A stretch of DNA of 64,000 bases from ZAX-1 sp046533095. GTDB lineage: Bacteria; Bacillota; Clostridia; Lachnospirales; Lachnospiraceae. Shown piece by piece: positions 42,056 through 50,312 of the stretch (its first letter is position 1; each line of letters starts with the position of its first letter). The position numbers and the translations under genes were made by a program. The stretch covers positions 247,832 through 311,831 of the forward strand of contig JAJQRA010000038.1 of assembly GCA_046533095.1 (NCBI GenBank). The letters are read 5' to 3'. A model generated the notes under the pieces. It saw nothing but the letters and a program-made list of their open reading frames with translations. It was not told where the DNA came from and searched no databases.

Positions 42056-43408
42056 ATGGCTCTTACAACAAATATATTAGAAGAACGCAAGGCTTCCATT
42101 TCCGCGTCTAACCGCAAAGGGATTTGCTGCGAAAAGGAGAGCGTATCAGGCGCAGTAAGTCAACGCGCGTGTGTGTACTGCGGTGCGCGGGTGGTCTTAA
42201 ATCCGATTACCGACGCGTATCATATTGTACATGGGCCAATTGGCTGTGCAAGCTATACATGGGACATTCGCGGCAGTCTTTCGAGCGGTTCGGATGTCTA
42301 CCGCAACAGCTTTTCTACCGACCTGCGGGAAACGGATATTGTGTTCGGTGGTGCGGGCAAGCTGACTGCTGCCATTGATGAACTTATGGCGAAAGCAAAT
42401 CCCGCGCCCCGCTTGATATTCATTTATGCTACCTGTATTGTGGGTGTTATTGGCGATGACGTGGAGGCGGTATGCCGTGATGCACAATTGCGTTACGGCA
42501 TCTGCGTTATTCCCGTCAAAGCACCTGGTTTCTCTGGAACGAAGTCGCTAGGCTACCAGATGGCATGTGATGCGATGATGCGAGTGATGCAGCCGCACAA
42601 AACACAGCAAAAGCGTTTTGGTATCAATATTTTAGGCGATTACAACCTTGCAGGTGAAATGTGGATTATCAAGCGGTATTTTGAAGAAATCGGAATACCT
42701 GTTATTTCAACCATTACAGGGGATTCCTCGTATGAAAAATTGATTCAATCTCCCGCAGCAATGCTGAACATTGTGCAATGTGCGGGTTCAAGCGGCTATC
42801 TTGCAGAGCGCATGGACGAGGAAATGGATGTGCCATATGTTAAAGTGAGTTTCTTCGGCGTCGAGGACACCTCTGCCTCTATTATTCGTGTGGCGGACGC
42901 ACTAGGCGATGCGGAAATCTCGGCACGGGCGCGGGAATTTACGATGCGCCATACGGCGAAGGTTATGCCGATGATTGAGAAATATAAGCCGCGTTTGGCG
43001 GGCAAGAAAGCAGCGATATTTGTCGGCGGTGGCTTTAAAGCAATTTCGCTGATTCGTCAGTTTAACGAATTGGATATTAAGACGGTAGTTGTTGGCACGC
43101 AAACGGGCAAAAAAGATGAATACGCAGTTATAGAATCGCTTGTGGATTCGGACACCATTGTGTTGGACGATGCAAATCCCGCTGAATTAGAACAGTTTAT
43201 GATTGAAAAAGGCGCGGACATCTTGGTGGGCGGCGTAAAAGAACGTCCGTTGGCGTATAAATTGGGCATTGCCTTTTGCGACCATAACCACGAACGCAAA
43301 CATCCCCTTGCGGGATTTGCGGGAATTGAGAATTTTATCAAGGAAATCAACCTATCGATTAACAGCCCCGTTTGGCAATACTTAGACAGAAAGGAGATGG
43401 CAAAGTGA
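42056..43408 (+). CDS. nifE: FeMo-cofactor assembly scaffold NifE
   Basis: NifD-like scaffold protein of 450 residues on which, together with NifN, the FeMo-co precursor from NifB is completed with Mo and homocitrate. Conserved parts: CCEKESVSGAVSQRACVYCGARVVLNPI at the N-terminus, GPIGCASYTWDIRG, and IYATCIVGVIGDDVEAVC. The NifD ligand histidine region is replaced by DHNHERKHPLAGFAGIENF, the known NifE trait. AAGGTGG precedes the ATG. The last four bases overlap the GTG start of nifN-B. Confidence 0.97.
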   Translation: MALTTNILEERKASISASNRKGICCEKESVSGAVSQRACVYCGARVVLNPITDAYHIVHGPIGCASYTWDIRGSLSSGSDVYRNSFSTDLRETDIVFGGAGKLTAAIDELMAKANPAPRLIFIYATCIVGVIGDDVEAVCRDAQLRYGICVIPVKAPGFSGTKSLGYQMACDAMMRVMQPHKTQQKRFGINILGDYNLAGEMWIIKRYFEEIGIPVISTITGDSSYEKLIQSPAAMLNIVQCAGSSGYLAERMDEEMDVPYVKVSFFGVEDTSASIIRVADALGDAEISARAREFTMRHTAKVMPMIEKYKPRLAGKKAAIFVGGGFKAISLIRQFNELDIKTVVVGTQTGKKDEYAVIESLVDSDTIVLDDANPAELEQFMIEKGADILVGGVKERPLAYKLGIAFCDHNHERKHPLAGFAGIENFIKEINLSINSPVWQYLDRKEMAK

Positions 43409-46032
43409 GCGTAAACATGGTAAACCTAAACATAAACCCTTGCAAGATGTGTATGCCAATGGGTGCAGTGTCCGCACTGTATGGCATTCGCGGATGTATG
43501 TCTATCCTGCACGGTTCGCAAGGGTGCGCTACCTATATCAGAAGGCATATGGCGACACATTATAACGAGCCTGTAGATGTTGCTTCCTCCTCTTTAACCG
43601 AACAAGGCACGGTGTTTGGTGGCGAGGTGAATTTGCTCAAAGGGCTGGATAATTTAATCAAGCTGTATCACCCCGAAGTAATTGGCGTATGTACGACCTG
43701 TTTGGCGGAAACCATCGGCGAGGACACGACGGCGATTATCAGAAAATTTTACGAAGCAAATCCGAACAGTGATGTAAAAATTGTAAATGTATCATCTGCT
43801 GGATATGCGGGAACGCAGAATGAAGGCTTCTTCCGTGCACTTTGCGCCGTAGTTAAACAAGCGGAGCATGATATCACGCCAAACGGAAAGATCAATATCA
43901 TTACGCCCATGATTTCCCCTGCCGACACGCGTTGGCTGAAAACGTTTTTAAGCGAAATGGGGATTGATTATATTTTACTTCCCGATTTGTCTGAAAATTT
44001 GGACGGCATAACAGCGCGGCAGTACGAGCGACTGAAAATGGGCGGGACTTCACTAGCAAACGTTGGACGTATGGCAGGTGCGAAGTTTACCATAGAATTT
44101 TCGGAATTTATAGGGGAAGGTGATTCTCCTGCTGTGTATTTGAATGAACAATTCGACATCCCATATAAGCGGTTGACTCTCCCCTGCGGTATTCGCGGGA
44201 TGGACGCTTTTATTGAAACCTTGCAGGAACTTAGTGGCAATATTACCGAATCAATCGCAAAAGAACGCGGACGATATCTTGATGCAATGGTAGATTCCCA
44301 CAAATATTGTGCAAAAGCGCGGGCGGCGGTGTACGGTGAACCTGATTTTGTAAAAGCAACTGTGCGGCTCTGCTGTGAAAATGGTATTGTTCCTGTTTTG
44401 ACGGCAACTGGTTCGGTATGCAAATTGTTATCGTCATTAGAGGCGCAAATCAAAGAATGCGCCGACTTGCAGTTTGTAGATGACACAAAAATCATAGATG
44501 ACTGTGACTTTGAAACGATTGAGCTTTATTGCAAAACATTAAATGTAAACCTTATGATTGGAAGCTCTGACGGGCGTCGCGTGGCGCACAAATTAGGTAT
44601 TCCCTTAATCCGTGCCGCTTTCCCGATTCATGACCACGTAGGTGGCCAAAGAATGCGCACATTAGGATTTGACGGTTCCTTGTCAATTTTAGACCAAGTG
44701 GCAAATGTAATGCTGACAAAGACCGAAACAAGTTTTCGCGGGGAAATGTTTGATAAATATTATGGTGGTGCGCAATTACCAAAAATCAAGCCAAGCGCGG
44801 AGGATACACGCACGGCAGAGCACCCTTGTTTCGGCGAACACGCTTGCCACAACGCACGAATTCATTTGCCTGTTGCGCCGAAGTGCAACATACAATGCAA
44901 CTACTGTGTACGCAAATTCGATTGTTCCAATGAAAGCCGGCCGGGTGTGACGACCAAGGTGCTCTCACCCGATGAGGCATTTGAGCGGTATGTATACTAT
45001 AAGGCGAAGCTTGAAAATTTAAAAGTTGTAGGGATTGCAGGGCCAGGCGATGCACTGGCAAATTTTGAGCAGACGAAAAAGACGTTAGAACTGATTCGCG
45101 CCTATGACCCGGATGTCATGTTTTGCATTTCCACCAATGGACTGATGCTCCCTGTGTATGCTGCGCAGCTATACAAATTAGGCGTAACTCATGTAACCAT
45201 AACGGTAAATGCGGTGGATGTGGAAATCGGCGCAAAAATATATAAGTATATAGATTATATGGGCACGCGCTATACGGGAATGACCGCCGCCGCGATTTTG
45301 CTGGCAAATCAGCTAGCGGGGATACAACTTCTAAAAGACTACGGCATTGTATGCAAAATAAACTGTGTTGCGCTAGGAGGTATAAACGATGCCCACATAT
45401 TTCAGGTGACAAAAAAAGCACAAGAACTGGGTGCGTTTATTATGAACATCATGCCACATATCCCGGTAGAAGGTTCGGCGTTTGAAAGCCTTTACCGACT
45501 AAATAATAAGGAAATTGACATGTTGCGCGAGGAATGCTGCGTAAACATCAAACAAATGAAACATTGCAGGCAATGCCGCGCAGATGCAATTGGAATCCTT
45601 GGCGATGACTTATCCGCAAATGAAAGGCAGATGCTTCCTCCCGCACGAAGCAAAACGAAGCTGCAACGGTTTGCAGTTGCCACTAAAAGCGGTGCGATTG
45701 TAGATTTGCATTTTGGCCATGCAGATGAGTTTTATATTTATGACAGTGATGGGCAAGATGTGCGATTTATCGAAAAGCGGCAGGTAAGCAAATATTGCTC
45801 GGGTGTGGACGCTTGCGAGGATAAGGACGGCAAATGGCCGTCCTTGCTACGAATGGTTACCGATTGCAACAATGTATTAGCACTGCGAATTGGATATACC
45901 CCAGAGAAAAAACTAAAAGAAGCCGGCATCGGAATTATCATTACATATGAGCGTGTGGAAACAGCGGTGCGATTGGCTGCCAGAGAAAGCATAAAAACGA
46001 AAAAGGAGCGTGAGGGCAATGGTAACACCTAA
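43405..46032 (+). CDS. nifB: NifN-NifB fusion with C-terminal NifX-like domain
   Basis: Fusion protein of 875 residues combining three steps of FeMo-co assembly. Residues 1 to about 440 are NifN (NPCKMCMPMGAVSALYGIRGC, GSQGCATYIRRHMATH, TTCLAETIGEDTTA). Residues about 470-745 are the NifB radical SAM enzyme that makes the 8Fe core, with the cluster motif CNIQCNYC (C494, C498, C501) and HPCFGEHACHNARIHLP before it. From about 750 a NifX/NafY-like cofactor-binding domain follows (RFAVATKSGAIVDLHFGHADEF). The start is the GTG at 43405 behind AAAGGAG, overlapping nifE by four bases. NifN-B fusion is known in clostridia; it should pass the cofactor core directly from NifB to NifEN. Confidence 0.97.
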   Translation: MSVNMVNLNINPCKMCMPMGAVSALYGIRGCMSILHGSQGCATYIRRHMATHYNEPVDVASSSLTEQGTVFGGEVNLLKGLDNLIKLYHPEVIGVCTTCLAETIGEDTTAIIRKFYEANPNSDVKIVNVSSAGYAGTQNEGFFRALCAVVKQAEHDITPNGKINIITPMISPADTRWLKTFLSEMGIDYILLPDLSENLDGITARQYERLKMGGTSLANVGRMAGAKFTIEFSEFIGEGDSPAVYLNEQFDIPYKRLTLPCGIRGMDAFIETLQELSGNITESIAKERGRYLDAMVDSHKYCAKARAAVYGEPDFVKATVRLCCENGIVPVLTATGSVCKLLSSLEAQIKECADLQFVDDTKIIDDCDFETIELYCKTLNVNLMIGSSDGRRVAHKLGIPLIRAAFPIHDHVGGQRMRTLGFDGSLSILDQVANVMLTKTETSFRGEMFDKYYGGAQLPKIKPSAEDTRTAEHPCFGEHACHNARIHLPVAPKCNIQCNYCVRKFDCSNESRPGVTTKVLSPDEAFERYVYYKAKLENLKVVGIAGPGDALANFEQTKKTLELIRAYDPDVMFCISTNGLMLPVYAAQLYKLGVTHVTITVNAVDVEIGAKIYKYIDYMGTRYTGMTAAAILLANQLAGIQLLKDYGIVCKINCVALGGINDAHIFQVTKKAQELGAFIMNIMPHIPVEGSAFESLYRLNNKEIDMLREECCVNIKQMKHCRQCRADAIGILGDDLSANERQMLPPARSKTKLQRFAVATKSGAIVDLHFGHADEFYIYDSDGQDVRFIEKRQVSKYCSGVDACEDKDGKWPSLLRMVTDCNNVLALRIGYTPEKKLKEAGIGIIITYERVETAVRLAARESIKTKKEREGNGNT

Positions 46033-46327
46033 GTATCATATTTTTGTCTGTACAAGCTGCCGTATTAACGGTGTGCAAAAAGGATTTTGTTTCCAAAAGG
46101 GCAGTGTGAATTTAGTGCAGAAATTCATGGAAGAAATTGAGGATAGGGGATTAACGTCAAACTGTCTTGTGACCAATACAGGATGCTTTGGTATCTGCGA
46201 TAAAGGTCCGATTGTAGTTGTATACCCTGAGGGTGTTTGGTACGGCTCGTTAGACGATACGGCGGTGGAAACAATCTGTGAGGAACATTTAGAGGGTGGC
46301 GTTCCCGTAGAAAAATATCGCATATAA
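46019..46327 (+). CDS. [2Fe-2S] ferredoxin, thioredoxin-like type (C. pasteurianum Fd type)
   Basis: A 102-residue ferredoxin with thioredoxin-like fold. The N-terminus HIFVCTSCRINGVQKGFC and the pair TNTGCFGICDKGPIVVVYPEGVWYG match closely the known [2Fe-2S] ferredoxin of Clostridium pasteurianum, which has been found to bind the MoFe protein. It begins inside the end of nifN-B, at ATG 46019; a GTG three codons earlier lies too near the AAGGAG site. Its position in the nif operon supports a role with nitrogenase, in electron transfer or protection, but the exact function is open. Confidence 0.93.
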   Translation: MVTPKYHIFVCTSCRINGVQKGFCFQKGSVNLVQKFMEEIEDRGLTSNCLVTNTGCFGICDKGPIVVVYPEGVWYGSLDDTAVETICEEHLEGGVPVEKYRI

Positions 46328-46345
46328 GTTTAGGAGGTGTCGCTT

Positions 46346-47311
46346 ATGATTCGCGTAACAGACCGAACATTGTCCTGTTTAGATAAATTTGATGTCAGTG
46401 GCGAAGAATTGCGCGATTTTGCGCAGCTGTTGGTTTTAATTGGCGTAGATTGGATTGAGATGTCTGAAAAAGCGTTTAAATTGATGGGCAAATTGCCAGA
46501 AGGTGGAAAATATGTCTTGCGGTTAAAAAACGAGGCAGATAGCATAGCCTATCGCGATTTTGATCGCTTCGTTTGCCGAAACACACATAATGACATCAAT
46601 GATAATATGTGCACGGAAATTATATTAAATGACATACATGAGCGGTATATTTTTGCACGATACCACGGATACAAGTCCGTTCGTATCTGTGGGCTGTATG
46701 ATTTGATGCTCGCAAACTATGAGAGCGCATTTCGGCAGATCCATGAATCATTTAACGGATTTGTAGAGCTTTGCCCCACAAACCACAGCTTTTGTGCCAC
46801 TGCAATTGCGGCAGAGTGGATTTCCTCTGGCGGTAGGGATGTCGTCACCTCTTTTGGTGGAATTGGCGGATTCGCCGCAACAGAAGAAATTATTCTACAT
46901 TTGAAGCTGCAGCGAGTGCGAAAGGTTGGGAAAACCTATCCTGAGTTTCCTAAGATTCGCTGTCTGTTAGAGTCGGTCACTGGGTTGCCATTTGCATTAA
47001 ACAAACCGATTCTAGGCGAACATATCTTTGTGGTCGAATCTGGTATTCATGTGGACGGCATTATAAAACAGCCAAAATGCTATGAACCTTTCCCACCTAA
47101 AACAGTGGGTCAATCGCGCAGATTTACACTCAGCAAGCAAAGTAGCACGGCGTCAATACATTTAAAACTGTCCGAATTGGGGATTAGCATTCCGCAAAAA
47201 CAGATACCAGAACTGTTGCTTAGCGTAAAAAAGAAAAGCATTGAAGCTAACAAATCAATCAGCGATGAGGAGTTCATCGGCTTGGTGCGTGAAACCGCCA
47301 CGTCTATTTAA
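46346..47311 (+). CDS. nifV: Homocitrate synthase, omega subunit
   Basis: Omega half of the split homocitrate synthase of clostridia, 321 residues. Homocitrate is the organic ligand of FeMo-co. The sequence is diverged from the catalytic half (MIRVTDRTLSCLDKFDVSGEELRDFAQLLVLIGVDWIEMS), lacks the DTTLRDGEQ loop and has GEHIFVVESGIHVDGIIKQPKCYEPFPP, the C-terminal signature of the nifV/leuA family. TAGGAGGTG stands eight bases before the ATG; an in-frame TTG three codons earlier is unlikely. It precedes the alpha half by 24 bases and both are needed for activity in C. pasteurianum. Confidence 0.93.
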   Translation: MIRVTDRTLSCLDKFDVSGEELRDFAQLLVLIGVDWIEMSEKAFKLMGKLPEGGKYVLRLKNEADSIAYRDFDRFVCRNTHNDINDNMCTEIILNDIHERYIFARYHGYKSVRICGLYDLMLANYESAFRQIHESFNGFVELCPTNHSFCATAIAAEWISSGGRDVVTSFGGIGGFAATEEIILHLKLQRVRKVGKTYPEFPKIRCLLESVTGLPFALNKPILGEHIFVVESGIHVDGIIKQPKCYEPFPPKTVGQSRRFTLSKQSSTASIHLKLSELGISIPQKQIPELLLSVKKKSIEANKSISDEEFIGLVRETATSI

Positions 47312-47335
47312 ATTTTGAGGTAGGAGGTCATGCGC

Positions 47336-48157
47336 ATGAAAGTACGCAAATATATTATAGACACAACACTGCGCGATGGCGAGCAGTCCCCTGACATATC
47401 ATTTTCTCGATGTCAGAAAATAGAGATTGCAAAGATTCTTTCAAATGCGGGTATCGGCCTGATTGAGGTGGGTGTCCCGTCAAGTGGCTCTTATGAAAAA
47501 GATACCATCTGCAGAATCATTGAGCGGAAAGGGGCTACAAAAATCTCAGTGTGGTCACGCCTGAATGTGGATGACGTGCGTCATTGTATTGATTGTGAAC
47601 CGGATATTGTACACATCAGCATACCCGTTTCGTATGTGCATATCTATTCTAAACTGCGCAAGAACAAAACGTGGGTAATGAATCAATTGTATGCCTGCAT
47701 TGGACTTTTAGATGCAAGTAAAAGCGAAATTTCCATCGGTTTTGAAGATACCTTCCGTTCCGACATTACATTCATGTTTACGCTGACGCAAGTCTTGTCT
47801 GACTTTGGAATTACGCGTCTTCGGTTGGCTGACACAGTAGGCGTTACCACTCCGGGCGCGTGCAGTGAGATGTTTCGCCAATTAGGGTTGCGCCTTGGCG
47901 TGGGCGCAAAACTCGGTTTCCATGCACATAATGATTTGGGCATGGCGGTGGCAAATACATTATCGGCTTTAAAAAGCGGGTGCGATTATGCCGATACGAC
48001 CATGTTCGGCATAGGTGAACGCGCTGGAAACTGCGATTTTTTTAAATTGATTCGCGCAACAAGCAACCTTTTTGATTGGGGGATTAGCACAACGGATGCA
48101 GAATTGGTACAAAAAAATTTTAACACAATATTAAATAGAAAGGATTGGGGCAAATAA
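47336..48157 (+). CDS. nifV: Homocitrate synthase, alpha (catalytic) subunit
   Basis: Catalytic half of the split homocitrate synthase, 273 residues, condensing acetyl-CoA with 2-oxoglutarate. The catalytic loop DTTLRDGEQSPDISFS, the metal and substrate motif LGFHAHNDLGMAVANTLSALKSG and GIGERAGNCDF are all present. I chose the second ATG (47336), eight bases from GGAGG; the first, at 47330, lies only two bases from it. The last codon and stop overlap the beginning of a molbindin remnant. No nifS, nifU or nifZ genes follow, as in other minimal clostridial nif clusters. Confidence 0.94.
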   Translation: MKVRKYIIDTTLRDGEQSPDISFSRCQKIEIAKILSNAGIGLIEVGVPSSGSYEKDTICRIIERKGATKISVWSRLNVDDVRHCIDCEPDIVHISIPVSYVHIYSKLRKNKTWVMNQLYACIGLLDASKSEISIGFEDTFRSDITFMFTLTQVLSDFGITRLRLADTVGVTTPGACSEMFRQLGLRLGVGAKLGFHAHNDLGMAVANTLSALKSGCDYADTTMFGIGERAGNCDFFKLIRATSNLFDWGISTTDAELVQKNFNTILNRKDWGK

Positions 48158-48267
48158 AAATTAGTGCAAGAAACCAGTTTAAGGGTAAAATTATATCTAT
48201 TATAGAAGGTATGGTAAATGGCTTTGTATTCCTCATAAACATATTTTATTTTAAAATAGCGAGGTGA
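48154..48267 (+). pseudogene. Molbindin (Mop) remnant
   Basis: The frame IKISARNQFKGKIISIIEGMVNGFVFLIN continues to a stop at 48265. It matches the first 28 residues of the intact molbindin at 36581-36793 (MKLSARNQLKGKIISIADGAVNSIVSLDI) at most positions. The initiator appears as ATA where ATG is expected, and the rest of the TOBE domain is gone, replaced by AT-rich sequence. It lies between nifV alpha, whose stop it overlaps, and the AnfO-like gene. Confidence 0.75.
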
Positions 48268-48272
48268 ATGTC

Positions 48273-48881
48273 TTGAAGATAGCGATATTTACGTTGGACA
48301 GTGATTTGATTTGTCCGTTTTTTAAGGCGAACAAATTTTTGGTTTTTGAACGAGATAACCCGAATTGGAACATAGTGCGCGAGACATCGTTTGAGCCGAT
48401 TGCACCTACTTCTTTGCCCGCTTTACGTACTGCCGTAGGTGCTCTGTTACCCTTAATTGCAGATTGCGAAATTTTGGCGGGCGGAGCACTTTCAGGCATT
48501 GCCTTTTCGATATTCAATTGCGCCGGGTTGCACATTTTTGAAATTGAAGCAATCAATGAGGCTGTGCTTGACGGCATGGTTGATGATGTCGTGTCTGCTG
48601 ACACGGCACAAAACATAAAAGAAGAAATTGTCCGCAATGCGCGGCCAGTATTAACAGGAACGGATGGCATATACTTCTTGGACTTGGTGCTATTGCAAAC
48701 AGAATGCCCCGAAGTATCATCAAAAAAGGCAATGAAGGACTTTTTTGATGATACGCCGTTTTTAGAACTTCACCTAGTTTGCCGTCACATCCCGCCGTGG
48801 ATTGAAAATGAAGGAAGGCTACAAATCGATGCACGGTCAAAAGGCAGAAACGTATATGCGATTATTAGGAGGCAATGTTGA
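48273..48881 (+). CDS. anfO: AnfO-family nitrogenase-associated protein
   Basis: Protein of 202 residues from the TTG at 48273, which has GAGGTG six bases before it; a GTG at 48264 is also open. The pattern MKIAIFTLDSDLICPFFKANKFLVFER, ALLPLIADCEILAGGALSGIAFSIFNCAGLHIFEIE, SSKKAMKDFFDDTPFLELHLVCRHIPPWIE corresponds to what I know of the AnfO family. AnfO is otherwise encoded behind the iron-only nitrogenase genes anfHDGK and takes part in that enzyme's function. Its presence behind a complete Mo-nif set, with no anfG nearby, is unexpected. The N-terminal half has the look of the NifX/cofactor-binding fold. The stop codon overlaps the next start (TGATG), so the two proteins are probably partners. 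Confidence 0.78.
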   Translation: MKIAIFTLDSDLICPFFKANKFLVFERDNPNWNIVRETSFEPIAPTSLPALRTAVGALLPLIADCEILAGGALSGIAFSIFNCAGLHIFEIEAINEAVLDGMVDDVVSADTAQNIKEEIVRNARPVLTGTDGIYFLDLVLLQTECPEVSSKKAMKDFFDDTPFLELHLVCRHIPPWIENEGRLQIDARSKGRNVYAIIRRQC

Positions 48882-49873
48882 TGGAAAATTTTATGATGTT
48901 AGAAAACAATGCAATTCAGGTTAATTCAGGTGTGTTTGCAGGCATTGAAGCTCATTTGTGTTACCCGTCCGGCGAATTGGAGGGGATACGATTATCCGAA
49001 AAAAACATGTTGGTTACCTATATTGGCGAGCTTGTTCCCGCATATACAGAAACGACACGAAGGAAAAATAAATATTCCGTCCAGTTTCATAAAAACGGTA
49101 TGGTAAAAGCGGTTTCGTTAGATGAGCAACAGGAAATAGAGACGCCGATAGGTGAATTTCCCGCTGAATTGGTCACGTTTTACAATACGGGAGAATTGTA
49201 CCGTTTCTTCCCATTAGATGGCAAAATCAGCGGATTCTGGAGCGAAGAAGAAGAAAAAGCACTTTGTATTCCTTTCTCTTTTGACTTGGGTTTTGCACAA
49301 TTTGTGGCTCTCTTAAGCGGTGTCGTTTTTTATAAAAGCGGAGCAATCAAAAGCATTGCACTGTTTCCTGCTGAAGTGATTTCGGTCACGACAAAAAGCG
49401 GTGTGCTTTATTCGCGACAGGGGATTTCGCTGTTTGAATCAGGCGAATTGGAATCATTGGAGCCAGAAGAGCCAACATCAATCCAAACGCCAATCGGGAA
49501 GATCATAGCATACGACACGGAAGCGGTTGGTGTAAATGCGGACAAAAATTCATTGATGTTTGATGTGGCCGGCCGTGTCAAACAGATTATCACAGCATAT
49601 AGTAGGATCGCCGTGCAAACGCAAGACGGTAGTCTGAAAATGTTTCGCCCATCAAAAACCGTGCATCCGTTAGATGACGACGCCGTATTTGTAAAGGGAA
49701 TGAAAATCGGTTTTGATTATGAATCAAATACTGTAACAATTGTCAGCGACGACAGCAGCGGTGCATTTTTTATAGATAAATGCGGATTCCATATTGAACA
49801 CATTGACAGTGCGCAGGCATCTTGTTCTCCCACTGACTGTGCAGGCTGTTCACTGAATTGTGGCACAAAATAG
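48881..49873 (+). CDS. Unrecognised nif-island protein: repeat protein with C-terminal four-cysteine motif
   Basis: Protein of 330 residues, family not recognised. It contains at least four weak repeats of about 35-45 residues with the form (V/I)xFxxxGxhxSh.L followed by IxTPIGxh: near 25-50 (CYPSGELEGIRLSEKNM), 68-95 (VQFHKNGMVKAVSL), 148-175 (VVFYKSGAIKSIAL) and 185-215 (SLFESGELESLE ... IQTPIGKI). These resemble MORN-like beta-hairpins. The last 16 residues carry C315-x4-C-x2-C-x3-C327 (SPTDCAGCSLNCG), fit for a metal or Fe-S site. No signal peptide or helix is present, so it is cytoplasmic. GGAGG stands eight bases before the ATG, which overlaps the anfO stop. Context suggests metal or cofactor handling for nitrogenase, as inference only. 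Confidence 0.75.
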   Translation: MENFMMLENNAIQVNSGVFAGIEAHLCYPSGELEGIRLSEKNMLVTYIGELVPAYTETTRRKNKYSVQFHKNGMVKAVSLDEQQEIETPIGEFPAELVTFYNTGELYRFFPLDGKISGFWSEEEEKALCIPFSFDLGFAQFVALLSGVVFYKSGAIKSIALFPAEVISVTTKSGVLYSRQGISLFESGELESLEPEEPTSIQTPIGKIIAYDTEAVGVNADKNSLMFDVAGRVKQIITAYSRIAVQTQDGSLKMFRPSKTVHPLDDDAVFVKGMKIGFDYESNTVTIVSDDSSGAFFIDKCGFHIEHIDSAQASCSPTDCAGCSLNCGTK

Positions 49874-49998
49874 TAAAGGACGAATTGAGATACAAATGGT
49901 TCAATGGAAAGAAAAAAGCTCCACTTTGAGATGAAACCCGGATATAATGTTTTTGACTAGCAAACAAAAAACAGGAGGCACAAATTGACAAAAAATAG

Positions 49999-50028
49999 TT
50001 GACATGAGGGGGTATGTTAACTTATAAT
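49999..50028 (+). promoter_or_regulatory. Promoter of the molybdenum-uptake operon
   Basis: TTGACA (49999-50004), 18 bases, perfect TATAAT (50023-50028). A second TTGACA lies 14 bases upstream. The leader to the binding-protein gene is about 275 bases. This is one of the best matches to a vegetative promoter in the window. Confidence 0.8.
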
Positions 50029-50139
50029 AAAAAGACATAACAGCACAAAACAATACAAAAGAAAACTAAAATGAATAATACGAACTAAAATATAGTTTTT
50101 GCTGCAAGATAAGAGTGGCTATAAAGGAGGTGTGGCACA

Positions 50140-50241
50140 ATAGCTGCAGCAGGCACAATAGCATTTGCTGCAACAGGAGGCATAGCAGGCACAATAGCAT
50201 TTGCAAGAATTACAACAATCGTTTCAATATTAACACCATAG
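50140..50241 (+). other. Possible 33-residue hydrophobic peptide with AUA in place of the start codon
   Basis: AAAGGAGGTG (50123-50132) is a perfect ribosome site. Eight bases on, ATA begins an open frame of 33 residues, AAAGTIAFAATGGIAGTIAFARITTIVSILTP, and a stop. It contains the direct repeat GCAGGCACAATAGCATTTGC twice (from about 50149 and 50188). ATG, GTG or TTG at the proper place is missing: the nearby GTG leads to a stop after three codons. It may be a dead small gene, a leader peptide using AUA, or chance. Confidence 0.35.
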
Positions 50242-50312
50242 TTACAACAAAAGCTATGTAGAACTAAAGTAGTATAAATAAAAAATATACGTAAGACTAG
50301 GGGAGAATAAAA

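Noticed and set aside
37439..46032. Alternative (V or Fe-only) nitrogenase
   Set aside because: No anfG/vnfG gene, full nifEN-B set and Mo transporters present; only the AnfO-like gene points the other way.
50029..50312. Molybdenum-cofactor riboswitch in the leader of the Mo-uptake operon
   Set aside because: None of the conserved parts of the Moco motif could be found.
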